A stretch of 64,000 nucleotides of DNA from the NCBI RefSeq assembly GCF_003610695.1, contig NZ_RAQH01000003.1, positions 124,001 through 188,000 of the forward strand, written 5' to 3'. The DNA comes from Epilithonimonas arachidiradicis (GTDB taxonomy: Bacteria > Bacteroidota > Bacteroidia > Flavobacteriales > Weeksellaceae). Made by a program: the position numbers and the translations under genes. Numbering within the stretch: position 1 is the first letter of the stretch; each line of letters starts with the position of its first letter. A model generated the notes under the pieces. The model was not told the origin of the DNA. It ran no database searches and worked only from the letters and a program-made list of their open reading frames with translations. Shown here piece after piece: positions 59,707-64,000 of this stretch.

Positions 59707-61014
59707 ATGAAATACATATCAACAAGACAACAAGAAGAAACCAATATAAAAACCGCCATCCTAAAAGGTTTAGCAGATGACGGTGGACTTTTTATGCCAG
59801 AATATATTCCGCAATTGGACTCAGGATTTTTTGAAAGTTTACCCAATCTAACGTTGCAGGAAATCGGTTTTCGAGTAGCGAAAGAATTTCTCGGTGAATC
59901 TATTTCAGATGAAAACTTAAAAGAAATCATAGATGAGGTTTTAAACTTCGAAATTCCTGTTATGAAAATTTCTGAGAATATCTATTCATTAGAATTATTT
60001 CACGGTCCTACAATGGCTTTCAAGGATGTGGGCGCGAGATTTATGGCAAGAATGATGTCTTATTTCTCGGAAGGAAAACCGATGAAAGTCATTGCTGCAA
60101 CCTCTGGTGACACGGGAAGTGCGGTTGCTTCAGGATTTTTCGGAGTGCGGGGAATCGAGGTTTATATTCTTTATCCAAAAGGAAAAGTGAGTCCGTTGCA
60201 GGAAAAACAATTGACAACTTGGGGTGGAAATATCAAAGCTTTAGAAATCGACGGAACATTTGACGATTGCCAGGCTTTGGCAAAACAAATTTTGTCTGAT
60301 GAAGAACTGAATCAAAAATTCACTTTGACATCAGCGAACAGTATTAATATTGCGAGACTGATTCCGCAATCGTTTTATTATTTCTGGGCTTATGCTCAAT
60401 TACAAAAATTAGGAAAAGCAATTGTGTTTTCAGTTCCGAGTGGGAATTTTGGAAACCTGACAGCCGGACTTTTTGCCAAGAAAATGGGATTGCCAATTCA
60501 CCAATTCATTGCTTCAACCAACGAGAACGATGTTGTTCCAAAGTTCTTAGAAACAGGAAATTACCAACCAAAACCTTCCAAACAAACCATTAGTAATGCA
60601 ATGGATGTCGGGAATCCAAGCAATTTTGAAAGGATGAAAAGCTTATTCAGTAATGACGTTTCAGAATTCAGAAAAGAGATTGTTTCTTATTCTTTTTCGG
60701 ATGAAGAGACAAAAAATACAATGCGAAAAGTGAAGAAAGACTTTAATTATACACTTGATCCACACGGAGCTGTTGCTTATCTTGGATTGGAGAATCTTCG
60801 ACAAGCTCTGAGTGACAATATAAGTGAAAATTTTGTTGGGATTTTATTAGAAACCGCTCACCCGGCGAAGTTTGTGGAAGTAGTGGAAGAGGTTCTGAAA
60901 GAGAAAGTTATAATCCCGGAAAAACTGGAAGCATTTAACAAAAAAGAAAAACAATCCTTAGAATTTTCTGTTGATTTTGAATCTTTGAAAATTTATCTGA
61001 TGGAAGAGAAGTGA
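59707..61014 (+). CDS. thrC: Threonine synthase (ThrC)
   Basis: A 435-residue PLP enzyme converting O-phosphohomoserine to threonine. The PLP lysine lies in PTMAFKDVGARFM (Lys about 107), and the phosphate-binding AATSGDTGSAVASGF stretch (about 131-145) is present, with SANSINIARLIPQ and DPHGAVAYLG. I start at ATG 59707 (MKYISTRQQEE) rather than the ATG at 59674, because the family begins there. It ends the thr operon; rpsO follows with its own promoter. Confidence 0.96.
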   Translation: MKYISTRQQEETNIKTAILKGLADDGGLFMPEYIPQLDSGFFESLPNLTLQEIGFRVAKEFLGESISDENLKEIIDEVLNFEIPVMKISENIYSLELFHGPTMAFKDVGARFMARMMSYFSEGKPMKVIAATSGDTGSAVASGFFGVRGIEVYILYPKGKVSPLQEKQLTTWGGNIKALEIDGTFDDCQALAKQILSDEELNQKFTLTSANSINIARLIPQSFYYFWAYAQLQKLGKAIVFSVPSGNFGNLTAGLFAKKMGLPIHQFIASTNENDVVPKFLETGNYQPKPSKQTISNAMDVGNPSNFERMKSLFSNDVSEFRKEIVSYSFSDEETKNTMRKVKKDFNYTLDPHGAVAYLGLENLRQALSDNISENFVGILLETAHPAKFVEVVEEVLKEKVIIPEKLEAFNKKEKQSLEFSVDFESLKIYLMEEK

Positions 61015-61054
61015 TAATTTTTTGATTTACAGTTTTTAATCCGAAAAATAATCC

Positions 61055-61062
61055 TATCTTTG
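61055..61062 (+). promoter_or_regulatory. Candidate -7 box for rpsO
   Basis: TATCTTTG matches TAnnTTTG, 38 bases before the rpsO ATG, leaving a short leader. Confidence 0.5.
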
Positions 61063-61100
61063 CACCCGAATTACATAATAATTATTAAAACAATATTGGA

Positions 61101-61370
61101 ATGTATCTAACAACAGAAAAAAAAGCAGAAATTTTCGCAAAACACGGTAAATCTGCACAAGACACAGGAAGCGCTGAAGGACAAGTTGCTCTATTTACTT
61201 TTAGAATTAACCACCTTTCTCAGCACTTAAAAGCTAACCACAAAGATTTCGCTACAGAAAAATCTCTTGTAAAATTGGTAGGGAAGAGAAAAGCTCTTCT
61301 TGATTATTTGAAAAATAAAGATATCAATAGATATAGAGCGATTATCGCAGAATTAGGAATCAGAAAATAA
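61101..61370 (+). CDS. rpsO: 30S ribosomal protein S15
   Basis: An 89-residue S15, which binds 16S rRNA and nucleates assembly of the small subunit platform. FAKHGKSAQDTGSAEGQVALFTFRI and HLKANHKDFATEKSLVKLVGKRKALLDYLK are the standard blocks, ending in RYRAIIAELGIRK. It has its own promoter and terminator, so it is a single-gene unit. A pnp gene is not adjacent here. Confidence 0.98.
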   Translation: MYLTTEKKAEIFAKHGKSAQDTGSAEGQVALFTFRINHLSQHLKANHKDFATEKSLVKLVGKRKALLDYLKNKDINRYRAIIAELGIRK

Positions 61371-61388
61371 TTCCAAATTCAGGTAAAA

Positions 61389-61421
61389 CAAAAAAGCAAC
61401 TCAATCTGGGTTGCTTTTTTT
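61389..61421. terminator. rpsO terminator (bidirectional)
   Basis: AAAAAAGCAAC and GTTGCTTTTTT pair around a CTCAATCTGG loop. It serves rpsO and, in the other direction, could end the convergent GNAT gene, whose stop overlaps its edge. Confidence 0.85.
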
Positions 61422-61923
61422 ATTTTACGGTTTTGTAGATCACGCCTTTGTTATTCTCATCAAAATCGAATTCTCTTTCAAAATTAAATCCTATTTTTTC
61501 AAGAACTTTAATTGAGGCCAAGTTTTCTTTCATTGCTCTGCCAACGATTGTTTTCAAATTTAAAGTTTCAAATCCATAATCAATACAAGCTTTTGCACTT
61601 TCTGTTGCGAAACCTTTGTTCCAATGTTCCTCAAAAAATCTAAATCCAATATCGGTTTCATCCAGATTTTTATCATACTTTAAACCGCACCAACCGAGAA
61701 ATTCATTACTTGATTTTTCAATCACAGCCCATCTTCCAAAACCATTGAGTTTATAATCCGGATAATTCTCAAGAAATTCTTTGGCTTCATCAATATTTTT
61801 AAAAGCAGAATTTCCTGTGTATTTTATCACATTTGGATTAAGGTTTAGTTTGTAGAATTTCTCTGCATCATCAAGGTTTAATTCTCTTAGTAAAAGTCTT
61901 TTGGTTTGTAGAATTTCTTTCAT
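61420..61923 (-). CDS. GNAT family N-acetyltransferase (RimJ/RimL type)
   Basis: A 167-residue acetyltransferase: KRLLLRELNLDDAEKFYKLNLNP at the start, GRWAVIEKSSNEFLGWCGL, then EEHWNKGFATESAKACIDYGF (acetyl-CoA loop) and NLASIKVLEKIGFNFERE. This is the RimJ/RimL layout, usually N-terminal or small-molecule acetylation. Flanked by two near-identical terminators (61389 and 61959). Confidence 0.92.
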   Translation of the reverse strand: MKEILQTKRLLLRELNLDDAEKFYKLNLNPNVIKYTGNSAFKNIDEAKEFLENYPDYKLNGFGRWAVIEKSSNEFLGWCGLKYDKNLDETDIGFRFFEEHWNKGFATESAKACIDYGFETLNLKTIVGRAMKENLASIKVLEKIGFNFEREFDFDENNKGVIYKTVK

Positions 61924-61958
61924 TTGGTTTTTGTTGATTCAATTTTCAAATCTAATTA

Positions 61959-61984
61959 AAAAGCAACTCAATCGAGTTGCTTTT
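61959..61984 (-). terminator. Intrinsic terminator, near-copy of the rpsO terminator
   Basis: AAAAGCAACTC (61959-61969) and GAGTTGCTTTT (61974-61984) form a perfect 11-bp stem with AATC loop. On the minus strand it lies 22 bases after the orphan gene's stop (62006). Confidence 0.8.
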
Positions 61985-62005
61985 GTTGTAATTAAATATC
62001 TTGTC

Positions 62006-62443
62006 TTATTTTAGATTTTTTCTATCTCTATCGAACTCAATTTGTGCAGTTATAAAATTCGTAAATTTTCTAACAAATTTAGGATTATAATTCATTATAC
62101 TAAATGCTTTATCATATTTTGATTTGTATTGCTCTGAGTCATTAAGGTAGACTGTTTCTGGAATTAATTTTCCATTTTTAAATCCAGCTTGATATTCCTC
62201 CATAGTAACACCAGAAAAATCAGATGAATGTCCAACTATAAAATTTTTATCTATTAAATTTATTTTCCTTAATAGATTGAGAATTAAATTATCATCTTGA
62301 TTATTCTCAAATTCTTCAATAAAAAATTCAATTTCAAATCCGTCTATATCTAACGGGAAAGTGATTAAATCTCTTACTTGAAAGAAAATTACATTATCAG
62401 GAATAGTTATCTTTTCGTTTGTTACAATAAAGCTGTAATCCAT
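62006..62443 (-). CDS. Orphan protein of unknown function
   Basis: A 145-residue cytoplasmic, acidic protein. I recognise no family. Features: two acidic beta-type segments (EIEFFIEEFENNQDDNLILNLL), HSSDFSGVTMEEYQAGF and an Arg/Lys-rich end. The size, acidity and single-gene layout recall immunity-type orphans, but no toxin is near, so this is only an impression. The sequence looks A+T-rich. Confidence 0.6.
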   Translation of the reverse strand: MDYSFIVTNEKITIPDNVIFFQVRDLITFPLDIDGFEIEFFIEEFENNQDDNLILNLLRKINLIDKNFIVGHSSDFSGVTMEEYQAGFKNGKLIPETVYLNDSEQYKSKYDKAFSIMNYNPKFVRKFTNFITAQIEFDRDRKNLK

Positions 62444-62470
62444 ATTTTTAGTGTAAACGTTTTAAATTAA

Positions 62471-64000
62471 CTAAGCTTCCGCAACCTCAGATTTCCGAGA
62501 ATCCTTAAACAGAAAATAAACCCCAACCAAACTCAACAAAATAAACAAGCCAAAACTTACCAAAGAGAATAATTTTCCTTTTTCGATAACGGCAGGTTCA
62601 AATTTCATTTCTATTTTATGCTTTCCCGCAGGAACGTAAAGCGCTCTCAAAAGATAATTCGCTTTGATGTAATCCACTTTGTTTCCGTCCAGATAAACAT
62701 TCCAGCCGTGCGGATAATAAACTTCTGAAAATACTGCTAATTGAGGTGTTTTAGATGAAGATTCAAAAGATAATTCGTTAGGCTGGTAAGTTTTCAGATC
62801 CAAATAAGCGGTTGAGTCTTTTGCCAGATTTTTACCATTGAAATAAGCTTTGTCATCCTTCGAAATGACAGCAATAGTCTTGGTGTCAACATTTCCGGTT
62901 TCGTTCAGTTCTTCGTTTGGGTTATTCACGAATTTGATATCAAAAACAAACCAAGCATTTCCGTTGGCGTCTGGATTAGGTGTAATTTCCGGTTTTTGCT
63001 GGTCACCTACTAAGAAATATTTGGTGTTCAGCATATTCAGGATTCTAACCGTTTTCACCTGGTCAGTAGTTGAGAAATATTTGTTGATAAGGTCATCGTA
63101 TCGTCTCAATTTCACGGCGTGATAACCACCGATTGAAGATTTGAAATAAGACGTATTCGTTTCACTGAAAGTAGATAGAATATTATTGAAAATCCTGTAA
63201 TGGTCTTTGTCTTTTTCAGCAATTGTTTGCAACGCTTTGTTAACTTCAGTCTGTTGCAAAAGACTTTGAACAAAAGAATCGTTCCCAGCTTTGCTCATCA
63301 GATATTCCGAATTTTCGGTCTGGAATGGATAATCAGCAAAAGTTTTATCGACGAAGTTATCATCGTTCAAATAACGTCTGTTAACGGTCCAAAGGTCGAA
63401 CAAACTCACGAATCCGATAATTAATAAAACAATATTGACATTCAGTTTTTTCTTTAATCCTAAAAACAAAGCGCCCGCTGTTATTAAAACATAAATAATG
63501 GCTTTGATAGCGTCAGCCTGGAACATTGATACTCTTTCGCTCACTAAATAATCCAGCAAAAATGGCGGAAGATAAGTTTTCTCATTGGCTGTGTAGAAGC
63601 CTAAAATTCCTTTCCCGAAAACCAATAAAATCAACGTGATTCCGAGAACCGTTCCCGAAACATAAAGCAAGATTTTCTTTTTGTATTCTTCTGCCAGCTT
63701 TTCATCAGTAAAGAATTTATATAATCCGAGTATCGCAATCAGTGGGAACAAAAACTCGACAACCACCAAGATAGAAGATGGTGCACGGAATTTATTATAC
63801 ATCGGAATATAATCAATAAAAAAGTCCGTAAGAACTGAGAAATTGCTTCCCCAAGCTAATAAAATTGTCAAAATCGATGCCCCTAAAATCCAATATCTGT
63901 ATTTTTTTCCGGCAAAGAAAAAGCCTAAAACTGCCAGAAAACAGACAACCGCACCTTGGTAAGCCGGACCGGAAGTACTCGGTTGGTCGCCCCAATAAGT
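62471..64000 (-). CDS. YfhO family membrane protein (5' truncated by window edge)
   Basis: The C-terminal part (about 510 residues) of a large membrane protein; the frame stays open to the window end, so the start lies beyond 64000. The in-window N-terminal part includes YWGDQPSTSGPAYQGAVV, a signature of Bacteroidota YfhO proteins, followed by several helices, a long extracytoplasmic domain (SEVYYPHGWNVYLDG near the C terminus) and a final helix. YfhO relatives are implicated in lipoteichoic acid or glycan modification in Gram-positive bacteria; the role here is unknown. Confidence 0.88.
   Translation of the reverse strand, partial: TYWGDQPSTSGPAYQGAVVCFLAVLGFFFAGKKYRYWILGASILTILLAWGSNFSVLTDFFIDYIPMYNKFRAPSSILVVVEFLFPLIAILGLYKFFTDEKLAEEYKKKILLYVSGTVLGITLILLVFGKGILGFYTANEKTYLPPFLLDYLVSERVSMFQADAIKAIIYVLITAGALFLGLKKKLNVNIVLLIIGFVSLFDLWTVNRRYLNDDNFVDKTFADYPFQTENSEYLMSKAGNDSFVQSLLQQTEVNKALQTIAEKDKDHYRIFNNILSTFSETNTSYFKSSIGGYHAVKLRRYDDLINKYFSTTDQVKTVRILNMLNTKYFLVGDQQKPEITPNPDANGNAWFVFDIKFVNNPNEELNETGNVDTKTIAVISKDDKAYFNGKNLAKDSTAYLDLKTYQPNELSFESSSKTPQLAVFSEVYYPHGWNVYLDGNKVDYIKANYLLRALYVPAGKHKIEMKFEPAVIEKGKLFSLVSFGLFILLSLVGVYFLFKDSRKSEVAEA

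Noticed and set aside
62006-62443. Orphan as immunity protein of a toxin system
   Set aside because: No toxin, effector or secretion gene is adjacent; only size and acidity suggested it.
1-64000. tRNA, rRNA, CRISPR arrays, insertion sequences, prophage genes
   Set aside because: I looked through the intergenic gaps and reading frames and saw no cloverleaf, no regularly spaced repeats and no transposase, integrase or phage structural gene.

Overview
The window looks like a chromosomal segment of a low-G+C Bacteroidota, class Flavobacteriia, probably the Chryseobacterium/Epilithonimonas branch of the Weeksellaceae. Supports: promoters with the TAnnTTTG -7 element, few Shine-Dalgarno sites, many Bacteroidota-typical families (GLPGLI, DUF4197, DUF1543, DUF4177-like lipoproteins, PadR-PspC pair, fused GNAT/nitrilase, YfhO), and a subclass B3 metallo-beta-lactamase very close to the GOB enzymes of Elizabethkingia as I remember them. 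The assignment is inference from gene content. I see no phage, insertion sequence, CRISPR array, rRNA or tRNA.

Layout. 1-9.5 kb: end of a UMF1 transporter, mevalonate kinase, a UbiA prenyltransferase, a GNAT enzyme, S1/P1 nuclease, uvrA and small lipoproteins. 9.6-18.4 kb: the two subunits of a 3-oxoacid CoA-transferase, split by a HEPN-like orphan and an ABC exporter on the other strand, then DUF4197, GNAT/nitrilase, sirtuin and DUF72. 18.4-22.8 kb: a SAM-I (S-box) riboswitch with its own terminator in front of a TonB-dependent receptor, then the GOB-like carbapenemase gene. 22.8-31.3 kb: glyoxalase-like protein, TauE/SafE exporter, purK, purE, lipoproteins, tyrA. 31.4-37.3 kb: cation/proton antiporter, LytS/LytTR-like two-component pair, alanine dehydrogenase, tsaE. 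37.4-48.3 kb: dnaG, clpP, dipeptidase, SDR, etfBA, bifunctional nuclease, nucleoside transporter. 48.4-53.8 kb: isochorismate synthase, thioesterase, acyltransferase, GLPGLI, PspC and PadR. 54-61.4 kb: SDR plus AraC regulator, then the threonine operon (leader peptide, thrA, thrB, thrC) and rpsO. 61.4-64 kb: GNAT, an orphan, and the 3' part of a YfhO gene cut by the window end.

Regulation stands out more than gene novelty. A 25-codon leader peptide with nine Thr codons lies before a terminator hairpin in front of thrA, and an 8-bp alternative pairing can be drawn: classical translation-coupled attenuation. The S-box in front of the TonB receptor also shows mutually exclusive terminator and antiterminator pairings, suggesting import of a methionine- or sulfur-related nutrient.

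At least two families of dispersed palindromic elements occupy intergenic gaps: a ~128-bp element ending AACCACAAA...TTTGTGGTT, with three nearly equal-length copies and four shorter forms, and an 81-121-bp element with paired ends that covary between copies. A possible free-standing 20-codon amphipathic peptide gene lies at 50.6 kb.
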